A DNA stretch of 64,000 bases from an uncultured Rhodospirillales bacterium (GCA_903822185.1 CAIJOA010000042.1:103447-167446), one strand, 5' to 3'. Counted from the first letter of the stretch, positions 26,260-35,290 are shown. Program-made: numbers and translations. The notes: generated from the letters alone by a model not told the origin.

Positions 26260-26808
26260 ATGAGCCGTTTGCCCGAGCTGACGCCGGAGACCATGACCGA
26301 TACGCAACGGCGCGCGCTCGATCATCTGCGTACGGCGTTGCCGGGCGCGGGGACCAACGGGACATTCGGCGTGTGGCTGCGTCTGCCCGAAATCGGTCCC
26401 GCCATTACCGATCTTTTTGTCGCGACGTATAAGCATCGCAAGCTCGATCGGCGGCTTTTCGAACTGATGACGATCATCATCGCCCGCCAGTGGGAAACAC
26501 CATTCGCCTGGGCCGAGCATGCAGGTCGCGCACGCGATCTCGCCATCTCGCCTGATGTGATCGAGGCTATCCGCCAAGAAAAGGAACCTTCGTTCGCCGA
26601 AGCGGACGAGCGTCTGGTCTATGACGTTGTGATCGCGCTGGGAGACGCCCACCGTCTCGACGACGCGCTCTTTGCCCATGCTCACGCGTTGCTCGGCGAA
26701 GAACGACTTGTCGAATTGGTTATGCAGATTGGGCTCTATACGCTGGTCGCCAGCACACTCGCGGCCTTCGCTATCCCCGCGCGGGATGGAAACAAAGCTT
26801 TTGATTGA
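26260..26808 (+). CDS. Carboxymuconolactone decarboxylase-like protein
   Basis: 182 residues, all helical, of the CMD/AhpD superfamily. The central helix pair is ELMTIIIARQWETPFAWAEHAGRARDLAISPDVIEAIR. It contains the conserved Glu-His (EH) pair but no CxxC, so it is not an AhpD-type peroxidase. Typical members decarboxylate gamma-carboxymuconolactone, but many paralogues of this group have unknown reactions. Start ATG 26260 lies nine bases after the oxygenase stop. Operon position suggests a role after oxidative ring attack; this is inference. Confidence 0.8.
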   Translation: MSRLPELTPETMTDTQRRALDHLRTALPGAGTNGTFGVWLRLPEIGPAITDLFVATYKHRKLDRRLFELMTIIIARQWETPFAWAEHAGRARDLAISPDVIEAIRQEKEPSFAEADERLVYDVVIALGDAHRLDDALFAHAHALLGEERLVELVMQIGLYTLVASTLAAFAIPARDGNKAFD

Positions 26809-26856
26809 ATCTCTGGAACATCACTGCCGCCGTGGTAGTGAGAAGGAGCGGTCTGA

Positions 26857-27945
26857 ATGAAATTTGCGCATTTTGCTCACGTTTGGGGCAAGGCGGGCAT
26901 GAGCCCCGCACAGCGTTACGAGCAGCTTTGGCGCGAACTTCAGATCGCCGATGAAGTGGGATTCGATTACGGTTTCTGCGTCGAGCATCATTTCACGCCC
27001 GACGAAAGTTGGATGTCCGCGCCGAACATCTATGTCACCGCGGCGACGGCACGGACGCGGCGTATGCGCTTTGGCGGCATGGGCCATATCGTGCCGCTTC
27101 ATCATCCGTTGCGTCTTGCCGAAGAGATTGCGCTGACCGATCAAATTTCCGGCGGCCGGGTCGAGGTCGGCTTGGTGTCGGGAATCCTGCCAAGTTATTT
27201 CGGCCCGTTCGGTGTCGATTTCGAAAGCCGGCGCGAAGTCGCGCTCGAGTTCGTGCGCTTGCTGAAGACGATATACACCGACGAATCGGCGTTCTCGTTT
27301 TCGGGTAAGCACTACAATTTCGACAATGTGAAGCTGTCGATCAATCCGATCCAACGGCCGCATCCGCCGCTTTGGATCGAGACGCGCGACCCGGAAACAC
27401 TCGAATTCTGCGCCAAGGAAGGCATCAATACCGGCTATTTCATGCTGTTTCCGCGTTCGCAGGCAAAAATTCGCTATGCGAAATATTTGGCGGACTGGAA
27501 GGCGGCGGGTTGGACACACAAGCCGCGGATCGCTTATTCGACCGTCGTTTATATCGACAAGACCGATGGCCTGGCCTTGGACAAGGCGCTCGACGATGCC
27601 GGTATGGCCTATCGGGGGTTCTTTCGCGGCGCGAAGAACGATGCCGAACTCGAGAAGATGAAAAACGCGCTCGCCGATCTCCATGAGAAGCGCGGCGATC
27701 CGGATTCAGCGGTCGTCATTCGTAATATTCTCGACAAGGAATATCTGCTCGAACACGATTTGATTTTCGTCGGCTCGGCGGAAACCGTGGCGCGCAAGCT
27801 CAAGGCCTGCGCCATCGATGGCCTCTTCAACACCTTCATGGGCGAATTCAATTTCGGCAACCTCGCCGAAGAAGACGTGATGCAGTCCATCAGTCTCTTC
27901 GGGCACGAGGTCATGCCGGAATTGCGCGATTTTGAAACCTTTTAG
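26857..27945 (+). CDS. LLM-class flavin-dependent oxidoreductase
   Basis: 362 residues with the bacterial luciferase-like TIM barrel. Signatures are FDYGFCVEHHFTP near the N-terminus, GHIVPLHHPLRLAEEIALTDQ and SGGRVEVGLVSG. The C-terminal FVGSAETVARKLKAC is the usual closing motif. These enzymes use reduced FMN or F420 to oxidise their substrate. AAGGAG lies 12-17 bases before the ATG. It sits between a CMD-like gene and a second 2-oxoglutarate oxygenase gene in the same operon. No flavin reductase gene is adjacent. Confidence 0.86.
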   Translation: MKFAHFAHVWGKAGMSPAQRYEQLWRELQIADEVGFDYGFCVEHHFTPDESWMSAPNIYVTAATARTRRMRFGGMGHIVPLHHPLRLAEEIALTDQISGGRVEVGLVSGILPSYFGPFGVDFESRREVALEFVRLLKTIYTDESAFSFSGKHYNFDNVKLSINPIQRPHPPLWIETRDPETLEFCAKEGINTGYFMLFPRSQAKIRYAKYLADWKAAGWTHKPRIAYSTVVYIDKTDGLALDKALDDAGMAYRGFFRGAKNDAELEKMKNALADLHEKRGDPDSAVVIRNILDKEYLLEHDLIFVGSAETVARKLKACAIDGLFNTFMGEFNFGNLAEEDVMQSISLFGHEVMPELRDFETF

Positions 27946-28013
27946 GGTGCCCCCATCCAAATGGCGGTGCTGGCCCGAAACTTGCTGTTAGTCGTGATGA
28001 AAGAAATGCTTTC

Positions 28014-29051
28014 ATGAACGTCGAGCAGGCCAGGATTCCGTCTTCTATTTTGCCGCATCGCCCGGTGGATGCGGTCCCGGTTATCGATATTGCGCCTTTT
28101 ATTGCCGGTGATCCGGTCGGACGGGCAGCGGTTATCGAGGAAGTCGGACAAATCTGCCGCGACATCGGCTTTTTCATGGTGTCGGGTCACGGGCTGCCGG
28201 ATTCGCTGAGCGATGATGTTTATCGCCTCAGTCTTGAATTCTTCGATCTTCCCGATTCGGAAAAACTGAAATTCGAAAGACCCCCAGGCGTCTTCAACCG
28301 CGGTTATCAGCCGTTTCGGACGCGCGCCGTGGGGCGCAGCCTCGATCCGACGCTGGGACCGTCTCTCCATGACAGCTTCGCGATCGGCATGCTGGACGTG
28401 CCGCCGAACAGCTATTTCTCGAACCCGGCAGCCGGCAACAACTTTGCCCCGAATATCTGGCCCGACCGGCCAGCAGACTTCGAGAAAGCACTGCGTGCCT
28501 ATTACGCGGGCATGTCGGCTTTGGCGGCGACGATCCTGCGAATTTTCGCGGCGGCGCTGGATCTTCCCGACGATTTTTTCGAATCGAAGACCGATAAACA
28601 CATCAGCACGCTGCGCCTCACGCATTACCCGGCCCTGATGAGCGCCCCTAATGCGGGCGAGGAACGTTCGGGTGCGCACACCGATACCGGCGCCTTGACG
28701 ATCCTGCGCATCGATGATGCGCCAGGCGGGCTCCAAGTCTGTTCCCGCGAGGGCAAGTGGATCAACGTGCCTTATGTGCCCGGCACTTTCGTCATCAATA
28801 TCGCAGACATGATGATGGCTTGGACGAACGACGCCTGGATTTCGACGCTGCATCGTGTCGTCAATCCGCCCAGTGCGGCGGGCGATACCGGACGCCGCTT
28901 GTCGATGCCGTTCTTTTTTCAGCCGAACTATGACGCCGTCATCTCTTGCATCGAAAGCTGCATGGGGCCGGACAATCCTCCGCGCCATCCGCCGATGACC
29001 TCGGGCGACTATCGCAAGCGGCGTGAAGCGACGACTTACAGCCTGTCTTGA
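28014..29051 (+). CDS. Second isopenicillin-N-synthase-like 2-oxoglutarate/Fe(II) oxygenase
   Basis: 345 residues. GFFMVSGHGLPD near residue 52 marks the N-terminal domain. H222, D224 (AHTDTGALTIL) and H280 (LHRVVN) bind iron, and R295 with S297 bind 2-oxoglutarate. It resembles the first oxygenase of this operon in layout but differs in the variable middle region, so a different substrate or a successive step is likely. The gap to the preceding LLM gene is 68 bases, and the SBP gene begins 10 bases after its stop. Confidence 0.87.
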   Translation: MNVEQARIPSSILPHRPVDAVPVIDIAPFIAGDPVGRAAVIEEVGQICRDIGFFMVSGHGLPDSLSDDVYRLSLEFFDLPDSEKLKFERPPGVFNRGYQPFRTRAVGRSLDPTLGPSLHDSFAIGMLDVPPNSYFSNPAAGNNFAPNIWPDRPADFEKALRAYYAGMSALAATILRIFAAALDLPDDFFESKTDKHISTLRLTHYPALMSAPNAGEERSGAHTDTGALTILRIDDAPGGLQVCSREGKWINVPYVPGTFVINIADMMMAWTNDAWISTLHRVVNPPSAAGDTGRRLSMPFFFQPNYDAVISCIESCMGPDNPPRHPPMTSGDYRKRREATTYSLS

Positions 29052-29061
29052 AGGAACGATC

Positions 29062-30126
29062 ATGTTAGTGACCCGGCGAAACACGATGCTCGGCATGTTG
29101 GCGGCGACGGCGCTGCCTTATGTGCGAACCGCGCGGGCGGCCGACAGCAAGCCGATCCGGCTTGTCGGGGCCGCGCCTGCGCCGACACCGTCGCTGGCTT
29201 ATTTTTATCTGAACGCCCCGACCCATTTCGACGAGAAGTGCGGCGTGAAGACGGAGTTCACGTCGGTCGCCGGGTCCGTGTTGGCGACACAGCTTCTGGC
29301 TGGCGGGCATGGTGATATCGCGACATTGTCGCCGCTCGATATGATGCTGATGAAGCAGAAGCAGCCCGATCTTCCGGTCCGCGCTGTCTATAAGCTCGAT
29401 TTCGTCAACGGTAACGACATCACGGTGCCGATGGCCAGTACGGTAAAGACCCTCGCCGACCTCAAGGGAAAAACCATCGGCGTTCAGGGACTCGCCTCGG
29501 TGACGGTGGCGCATGCCAAAGCGTTGATGCGCGCTGCCGGCGTTCCCGCCGACGCTTACTCGATCGTTGCGGTCGGTGTCGGCGCGCAGGCAGCGGCGGC
29601 GCTGAAGACGGATCAGGTTCAAGCTTTATGCCTGCAACGGTCGCAAATCGGCGGCCTTGAAAATCTCGGCATGGAGTTCCGCTATTTCACGCCCCCCGGC
29701 TCCAGTTCGATCTTCGTCGCCAGCGAAGATGCCATCAAGAACCGGCGCGACGATCTCGTTCGTGCTTTGCGCTCGATTACCCTGAGTCTGATTTTCGCCG
29801 AACTTAACCCCACCGCCGCCGTCAATTATTTCTGGGGTGTATCGGGTCAGCCGAACGGTGATCGGGATAAAGCACTTCACGATGGCTTGCATATCTTGGG
29901 ACGCAATATCGAACTCTGGAAACCAGTGGCGGATGCGCGGCCTTGGGGCGGGATCGGGGATTCGGATTGGAAGACAATCCTCGATTTCCTTGGCCCCGAT
30001 AGCGGCATCGATGCTGCCAAGCTGGATTATTCCAAGTTCTACACGGCAGAGCTGATCCCCGAAATCAACGCGCTCGATGTGTCGATTGCGACGCAGGCGG
30101 CCAAAGATTGGAAGGCGCCGGTATGA
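29062..30126 (+). CDS. ABC transporter substrate-binding protein, second of two in the operon
   Basis: 354 residues. It begins MLVTRRNTMLGMLAATALP with a Tat-like TRRNTM motif and a cleavage region near RARAA. ATG 29062 follows AAGGA by six bases and comes just after the oxygenase stop; an in-frame start at 29023 would overlap the oxygenase. The core LADLKGKTIGVQGLASVTVAHAKALMRAAGV and the end FLGPDSGIDAAKLDYSKFYTAELIP parallel the SBP at 24180. Its stop overlaps the ATPase start by four bases, so this copy is the one directly tied to the transporter. Confidence 0.87.
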   Translation: MLVTRRNTMLGMLAATALPYVRTARAADSKPIRLVGAAPAPTPSLAYFYLNAPTHFDEKCGVKTEFTSVAGSVLATQLLAGGHGDIATLSPLDMMLMKQKQPDLPVRAVYKLDFVNGNDITVPMASTVKTLADLKGKTIGVQGLASVTVAHAKALMRAAGVPADAYSIVAVGVGAQAAAALKTDQVQALCLQRSQIGGLENLGMEFRYFTPPGSSSIFVASEDAIKNRRDDLVRALRSITLSLIFAELNPTAAVNYFWGVSGQPNGDRDKALHDGLHILGRNIELWKPVADARPWGGIGDSDWKTILDFLGPDSGIDAAKLDYSKFYTAELIPEINALDVSIATQAAKDWKAPV

Positions 30127-30902
30127 ACGCGGTGATGACCGAAACCGCCGAGGCGCTTTCGGTTTCAAGCGCGTCGCTGATTTATAACGGTGAGGTCGAA
30201 GCGCTTCGCAATGTTTCGATTTCCGTCTGCGACGGTGAATTCGTTTCGATTGTCGGCCCCAGTGGCTGCGGCAAAAGCAGCTTGCTGAAGCTTGTCCTCG
30301 GTCTTGAGGAAACGACCTACGGCGAAATCCGGGTTGCCGGTAACACGGTGCATGGCCCGCATCGCGATGTCGGCGCCGTCTTTCAGGCACCGACGCTGCT
30401 GCCTTGGCGGACGGTAAGGGACAATGTTCTGCTCCCGGCGGATATTCAGCGGCTTGGGCGAAAGACGGTCGAGGCACGCGCCGATCAGCTTTTGCGCATG
30501 GTCGGGCTCGCCGGCTTCGAAGGCCGCTACAGTTACGAACTCTCGGGCGGCATGCAGCAGCGCGTCTCGATCGTCCGCGCGCTCATTCACGACCCACGCT
30601 TGCTGCTGATGGATGAGCCTTTCGCCGCGCTTGATGCGATGACGCGTGAGCAGATGGCGTCCGAGTTGCAGCGCATCTGGATGGAAAGCGGTAAGACGGT
30701 CGTCTTCATCACCCATTCGATTGCCGAGGCGGTTCTTCTCTCCGATCGCATCGTCGTCATGTCGGCGCGGCCGGGACGGGTGGTCGCCACCTTCGAGAAT
30801 CCAGCGCCGCGACCGCGCCGCTTCGCCGATGTGGCCCATGCCGAGATGGCGGAACTGAGCGTTGCGATCCGTCAAAGCCTCGACGACGCCTGCGCCGCAT
30901 AG
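30123..30902 (+). CDS. ABC transporter ATPase (SsuB/TauB type)
   Basis: 259 residues. Walker A is GPSGCGKSS, the Q-loop FQAPTLLPWR, the signature LSGGMQQR and Walker B LLLMDEPFAALD, with the H-loop THSIAE. ATG 30123 overlaps the SBP stop (ATGA); a TTG at 30108 in frame is less likely. It pairs with the permease that starts seven bases after its stop. Confidence 0.92.
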   Translation: MNAVMTETAEALSVSSASLIYNGEVEALRNVSISVCDGEFVSIVGPSGCGKSSLLKLVLGLEETTYGEIRVAGNTVHGPHRDVGAVFQAPTLLPWRTVRDNVLLPADIQRLGRKTVEARADQLLRMVGLAGFEGRYSYELSGGMQQRVSIVRALIHDPRLLLMDEPFAALDAMTREQMASELQRIWMESGKTVVFITHSIAEAVLLSDRIVVMSARPGRVVATFENPAPRPRRFADVAHAEMAELSVAIRQSLDDACAA

Positions 30903-30909
30903 AAACAAG

Positions 30910-31743
30910 ATGGCCGATATGTCCAAGGCTGATATCGCTCCCCTCATGGCTATGCCGGCTCGGAAAAAGACGCCGCGTAAGAAGATTGCCGTCTTGGGCG
31001 GACGGGTTCTCGAGATGGGTCTGTCGGCGATCTTCCTCTTCGCCTTATGGGAAGGGATCGTCCGCTTCTTTGCCGTTCCCAGCTATATCTTCCCCGCGCC
31101 GTCGGCCGTGACCGTCGCGTTGTGGCAGGGCATCGTCAACGGCGCTTATACCAAGGCCTTGATCGTGACGACGAACGAGATCGTGGTCGGATTATTCCTG
31201 GGCTCGCTTGTCGGCATCCTTCTCGGCTTTGCCATGGTGTCGATCCCACGGCTCGATCGTCTCATCTATCCCTATGTGGTCGCGAGCCAGACCGTGCCGA
31301 AGGTCGCCATCGCGCCGCTGTTCATCGTTTGGTTCGGCCTCGGCATCGAATCGAAGATCATCATCGTCGCTTTGACCTGCCTGTTCCCGCTGCTGGTGAA
31401 TACCATGGCGGGGATGCGCGCGACCGATCCTGGCCGGGTTGCACTTGTCCGTGCCCTGTGCGGCTCGCGCCCGCAGCTTTTGTGGTATGTCCAATTGCCC
31501 AGCGCGCTGCCCTATATTTTCGCCGGGCTTCATACCGCCGTCGTGTTATCGGTCATCGGCGCGATCGTCGGCGAATTCGTCGGCGCCAAGCAGGGGCTCG
31601 GCGTCATGGTGCTGCAGGCGAATTTCAACCTCGACCTCGCCGCCGTTTTTGCCTTGCTGGTGATCCTGGCGTTGATGGGGGTCATATTGAGCGGAATCGT
31701 ATCGTGGCTGGAAAAAAGGGTGTGTTTCTGGGCCGGTCGCTAG
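30910..31743 (+). CDS. ABC transporter permease (SsuC/TauC type)
   Basis: 277 residues with about six transmembrane segments after a basic, Lys/Arg-rich N-terminal tail (ARKKTPRKK). The EAA-type loop is MRATDPGRVALVRALCGSRPQLLWYVQLPSALPYIF. ATG 30910 or 30919 follows the ATPase stop; an earlier in-frame ATG would overlap the ATPase by 40 bases. It completes the importer at the end of the operon that began at 24180. Confidence 0.88.
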   Translation: MADMSKADIAPLMAMPARKKTPRKKIAVLGGRVLEMGLSAIFLFALWEGIVRFFAVPSYIFPAPSAVTVALWQGIVNGAYTKALIVTTNEIVVGLFLGSLVGILLGFAMVSIPRLDRLIYPYVVASQTVPKVAIAPLFIVWFGLGIESKIIIVALTCLFPLLVNTMAGMRATDPGRVALVRALCGSRPQLLWYVQLPSALPYIFAGLHTAVVLSVIGAIVGEFVGAKQGLGVMVLQANFNLDLAAVFALLVILALMGVILSGIVSWLEKRVCFWAGR

Positions 31744-31765
31744 ACCGATCCGGCGAGGATTTCGG

Positions 31766-31791
31766 CGCAATGGCATCTAGGAACCATTGCG
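31766..31791. repeat. Inverted repeat before the encapsulin genes
   Basis: CGCAATGG (31766-31773) and CCATTGCG (31784-31791) form a perfect eight-base stem with a 10-base loop. It lies between the permease stop and the ferritin ATG, and no T-run follows. It could end the transporter transcript or serve as an operator for the encapsulin pair. Confidence 0.4.
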
Positions 31792-31849
31792 AGGGGACAA
31801 AGGTTAAGAGCACGAGCCTTTTTATCTCCCCTGTATCCCGAGGTCTGTT

Positions 31850-32212
31850 ATGGCAAGCACATCCCTTCATGAAGACGCCGAAAAAATAGGGCCGGCCGTC
31901 ATCGATACCCACCGCGCCATCACGTCGCTGATGGAAGAATTCGAAGCGGTTGATTGGTACAACCAGCGAATCCACGCCACCGATGATGCGTCGCTCAAGG
32001 AAATTCTGACGCATAATCGCGACGAGGAAAAAGAGCATGCCGTCATGGTGCTCGAATGGCTGCGCCGCAAAGACCCTGCGCTCAATAACTTCATGAAGAC
32101 CTTCCTGTTCAAGGAGGGCCCGATCAAAGAGCAGAAAGCAGGCGGTGCGCCTGCCGCGCCGGCGAAATCCGCCGGGTCACTCGGTATCGGCAGCCTGAAG
32201 CAGGTGCCGTGA
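31850..32212 (+). CDS. Encapsulated ferritin-like cargo protein (EncFtn)
   Basis: 120 residues. Two helices hold the ferroxidase residues: E in EEFEAVDWYNQRI and the E..EKEH of NRDEEKEHAVMVLEWL. After an Ala/Pro-rich linker the C-terminus reads SLGIGSLKQVP, a cargo-loading peptide of the LTVGSLRR type. Members form decameric rings inside encapsulin shells and oxidise Fe2+ for storage. The stop overlaps the shell gene start (TGATG), so cargo and shell are made together. Confidence 0.93.
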   Translation: MASTSLHEDAEKIGPAVIDTHRAITSLMEEFEAVDWYNQRIHATDDASLKEILTHNRDEEKEHAVMVLEWLRRKDPALNNFMKTFLFKEGPIKEQKAGGAPAAPAKSAGSLGIGSLKQVP

Positions 32213-33024
32213 TGGTTGACCGTCTTTATCGTGAGCTTGCGCCCATCACCGACAAGGCCTGGGGTGAAATCGAAACCGAAGCGCGTCGTGCGCTGAAATC
32301 GACTCTGGCGGCGCGCCGTCTCGTCGATTTTGTCGGGCCGAAAGGATGGCAGACGTCATCGGTTTCGACTGGTCATACAAAATCTATCCCGGCGTTGGGT
32401 GGCGGCATCGAAGCGCGCCTTCGCATCGTTCAGCCTTTGGTCGAACTGCGCGGTGTCTTCACGCTCGATCGCGCCGAACTGGATGGCGTTGCGCGTGGCT
32501 CCGAGAATCCGAATCTCGACCCGGTGATTACGGCAGCGCGGGAAATCGCGCTGGCGGAAGATCGTGCGATTTTCCACGGTTACCCCGATGCGGCGATCAC
32601 CGGCATCTGTGACGGCGCCAAGGAAACCGCCGTCACCCTCAGCGAGGATTACGAGCAATATCCGGCCGCGGTCGCAACTGCCTTGAGCCGTCTTCATGAT
32701 GCCGGTGTCGATGGTCCATTTGCCATCGCGCTGGGCCGCCGCTGCTATATCGGCCTGACGGAAACCACCGTCGGCGGCTATCCGGTGCTGCAGCACGTGA
32801 AAAACCTGATCGACGGCCCGATCGTTCGTGCACCGGCGGTCGATGGTGCGGTGGTTCTGTCGATCCGGGGCGGCGATTTCGAATTGGTCGTCGGTGAGGA
32901 TTTCTCGATCGGCTATCTCAGCCACGATGCCGCGACGGTGACGATGTTTATCGAGGAAAGCATGACCTTCCGGCTGCTCTCGCCGCAGGCGGCTATTCCG
33001 TTGGTCTATTCGACGAAGACCTGA
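32212..33024 (+). CDS. Encapsulin shell protein (family 1)
   Basis: 270 residues with the HK97-capsid-like fold of family 1 encapsulins, normal length. The N-terminus VDRLYRELAPITDKAWGEIETEARRALKSTLAARRLVDFVGPKGW is diagnostic. The E-loop region and C-terminal YSTKT-like end are intact. Sixty copies would form a T=1 nanocompartment around the ferritin-like cargo. ATG 32212 overlaps the cargo stop; a GTG at 32209 is the other option. A hairpin follows the stop codon. The pair probably protects against iron and oxidative stress, which fits a genome rich in iron oxygenases, though that link is inference. Confidence 0.94.
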   Translation: MVDRLYRELAPITDKAWGEIETEARRALKSTLAARRLVDFVGPKGWQTSSVSTGHTKSIPALGGGIEARLRIVQPLVELRGVFTLDRAELDGVARGSENPNLDPVITAAREIALAEDRAIFHGYPDAAITGICDGAKETAVTLSEDYEQYPAAVATALSRLHDAGVDGPFAIALGRRCYIGLTETTVGGYPVLQHVKNLIDGPIVRAPAVDGAVVLSIRGGDFELVVGEDFSIGYLSHDAATVTMFIEESMTFRLLSPQAAIPLVYSTKT

Positions 33025-33045
33025 CGCGATCGATAAGATTTTGCG

Positions 33046-33075
33046 TGAAGCCGTTCCCTGATCGGAGCGGCTTCA
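33046..33075. terminator. Hairpin between convergent genes
   Basis: TGAAGCCG (33046-33053) pairs with CGGCTTCA (33068-33075), with extra TCC/GGA pairing inside the loop. It separates the encapsulin gene from the convergent SBP gene. No strong T-run follows, so efficiency is uncertain. Confidence 0.6.
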
Positions 33076-33080
33076 ACGCT

Positions 33081-34052
33081 TTAGGGCTTCACCGGTAGGA
33101 AGCGGGTCGTCAGGATTTGTGCATCGGTTGGCTTCTCGGTGAGGATGCCCAGATCGATGAAGGATTCCTTCAAGACATCCATCGCCTTCGGATCGAACCG
33201 GCCATCGTCCGACAGGATCGAAAGCTGATCGTCATAGATGCGCCCTGTCAGCGGCTTGCCGAGATGCAGGACGGCGCTCGATATCTCGACGGTTCGGTCC
33301 TTGTGGCTTTTGACATAGGCGATCGAGGCGAACAGTCCGCGCAGGAAACGTTCGACCAGTTCGGGCTTCTCCGCCACCAGCGGTTGACGGGTGAAGACGA
33401 CCTGGGTGATGAAATCGGGCGCGTATTTTTCCATCTCGGTGACGATCCGGCCCTGGCCTTTTTCCTCGATCAACAATGCCGTTTCCGCCGCCGACATGTC
33501 AGCATCGACCTGATGCGATAACAAAGCGGCGACGCTGGCGTCGGACCCGCCGGTAGCGCTGATCTTGATGCCTTTCGGTCCCCAGCCTTCGGCGATCGAC
33601 AGATGCCGCGTCAGCCATTCGGTCAGCGAACCGTTCGAGGCGACGGCCATGACCTTGCCTTTGAGGTCGCTGACTTTCTTAATCGGCGAATCGGCACTGA
33701 CCAACACCGCAAATTCGCGCGGCGCACCGGCCAATGAGGCGACGGCGACGATCGGCGATCCTTTCACCGCAAGCGCCATCGACTGGCTGCCGCCAAGGCC
33801 CATGTCGAGACTGCCGGCGAGCAAACCTTGTTGCAGCTTGGCGCCGCCCGGCATGACCGAGACTTCGATCTGCAGCCCGTATTTTTCGAAAATTCCTTCG
33901 GCCATGCCGACATCCAGGGGCGTATAGACCCAGATGTCGTTGATCGCCTTGCCGACGCGCACGGTATCGAGGGCGTGGGCTTCGGGGACGGCGATACCGA
34001 ACAAGACGAAGGCTGCAATGAGCGAAGCCTCGATCGGTTTCATGCTTTTCAT
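33081..34052 (-). CDS. ABC-type substrate-binding protein
   Basis: 323 residues of the NMT1/SsuA type with a Sec signal peptide (MKSMKPIEASLIAAFVLFGI, cleavage after EAHA). Core motifs are DIWVYTPLDVGMAEGIFEKYGL, QGLLAGSLDMGLGGSQSMALAV and VSDLKGKVMAVASNGS. It follows the TRAP-type SBP gene by six bases on the same strand. No ATPase or permease gene is adjacent, so it either uses a transporter encoded elsewhere or the ABC systems of this region. Confidence 0.84.
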   Translation of the reverse strand: MKSMKPIEASLIAAFVLFGIAVPEAHALDTVRVGKAINDIWVYTPLDVGMAEGIFEKYGLQIEVSVMPGGAKLQQGLLAGSLDMGLGGSQSMALAVKGSPIVAVASLAGAPREFAVLVSADSPIKKVSDLKGKVMAVASNGSLTEWLTRHLSIAEGWGPKGIKISATGGSDASVAALLSHQVDADMSAAETALLIEEKGQGRIVTEMEKYAPDFITQVVFTRQPLVAEKPELVERFLRGLFASIAYVKSHKDRTVEISSAVLHLGKPLTGRIYDDQLSILSDDGRFDPKAMDVLKESFIDLGILTEKPTDAQILTTRFLPVKP

Positions 34053-34058
34053 CCGGCC

Positions 34059-35072
34059 TCAGTGTTCCTTGCCGACCTCGGCGAGCAACTTGCGATAGGC
34101 GGCGAGCGTCTCTTCGCCCTTCGGCGTTTCCTTGAACCATTGCGCATAGACCGGCTGAATCTTGGTGCGCCATGCCTGAAGCTGCTCGGGCGTCAGATCG
34201 ACGATGGTATGACCCGCCGTATGCTTGAACTGCTCCCGCCCTTCATTGTCGAGCGTCATCCAATAGGTGCCGAACGCGCGGCTTGCCCCTTCGCCGGAAT
34301 TGTCTTCGATCACTTTGCGCGCTGCGGGGGGCAATCCCTCGAACGTCTTGCGGGCCATGAACACCATCGCGGCGGCGCCGCCCATCTTGGCCTCGATATG
34401 ATAATTCGTGACCTCGCCCAGCTTGAACGGCGCGAACGAGGTCCAGCCGCCATAGGTGCCGTCGATCACTTTGCGTTGCAGCGCGGTGTACATGTCGTTC
34501 TGCTGGAAGAAGTTCGGCGTCGCACCCAGCAATTCGATGATCTGGGAAATGATCCGCGTCGAGGCAGCAATCTTGAAACCACGAATATCGTCCGGCGCCG
34601 ACGGGGTGCGGCTTAGATGGAAGCCGCCGTTCGACAGGGTGCCGAGGAACAAGGGCACGATCTCGGTATATTCGCTGTCGAGCGCACCGGACTTATAGAG
34701 ACGCCAATAGGCGACCGATGCCTCGTCGGGATGCTCATACAGCATCGGCAATTCCACGACATTCGAAAGCGCGAATTTGCCACCCACCGATCCGGTGATC
34801 GTAAAGGCGATCTGCACGACATTGTCGAGAACGCGATCGTAGATGTTGTTGTAATTGGCGACAGTGACGCCGTCGCGAACCGTGATGTGAACGATGCCCT
34901 TGCCGGCTTCGTTCACGCGCTCGACCCAGGGATGCAGCATTCGCATGTTCAGCGGGCGGTCGCCCGGACTGATGGTCGCGAAGGTAAGTTCCGGCACGTC
35001 ATCGGCGAAACAAGGCGCGATGGCGCTCATCATCAACGCAGCGGCGGCGCAGAATGTTTTAAGTCTCAGCAT
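34059..35072 (-). CDS. TRAP transporter substrate-binding protein (DctP family)
   Basis: 337 residues with a signal peptide (MLRLKTFCAAAALMMSAIAP, cleavage after CFA). DctP features include PGDRPLNMRMLHPWVERVNE, DDIRGFKIAASTRIISQIIELLGA and YTALQRKVIDGTYGGWTSF, the last two around the conserved ligand-carboxylate Arg region. ATG 35072 is preferred since GGGGG lies eight bases upstream; the ATG at 35078 is too close to it. The membrane subunits DctQ and DctM are missing here. It is divergent from the Rieske gene at 35291. Confidence 0.85.
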   Translation of the reverse strand: MLRLKTFCAAAALMMSAIAPCFADDVPELTFATISPGDRPLNMRMLHPWVERVNEAGKGIVHITVRDGVTVANYNNIYDRVLDNVVQIAFTITGSVGGKFALSNVVELPMLYEHPDEASVAYWRLYKSGALDSEYTEIVPLFLGTLSNGGFHLSRTPSAPDDIRGFKIAASTRIISQIIELLGATPNFFQQNDMYTALQRKVIDGTYGGWTSFAPFKLGEVTNYHIEAKMGGAAAMVFMARKTFEGLPPAARKVIEDNSGEGASRAFGTYWMTLDNEGREQFKHTAGHTIVDLTPEQLQAWRTKIQPVYAQWFKETPKGEETLAAYRKLLAEVGKEH

Positions 35073-35290
35073 CGACATTTCCCCCGGATTTTCGTGCGGC
35101 GATTGACGCCTTCATTGCCTGCACGATTTCATACATTCTCCGATGGGTCAATGTGCGGGGCGGTGGGCAAAGCCAATGTAAATTTGCGGTCGCCCACGCA
35201 CCCCATTTGGTGCGCGCAACCGCGAGCCGGTTGACCCGCCAACACGCGCGAGAGTAACGTCGCTGGCAAGAAGGACTAAGGGGAAACGTC

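Noticed and set aside
25264..29051. Beta-lactam biosynthesis from isopenicillin-N-synthase-like genes
   Set aside because: The two proteins belong to the broad 2-oxoglutarate/Fe(II) oxygenase family. No peptide synthetase or other beta-lactam gene is present.
35150..35205. Imperfect GC-rich inverted repeat between the DctP and Rieske genes
   Set aside because: The arms match only in short blocks with unequal gaps, so it cannot be told from chance in GC-rich DNA.
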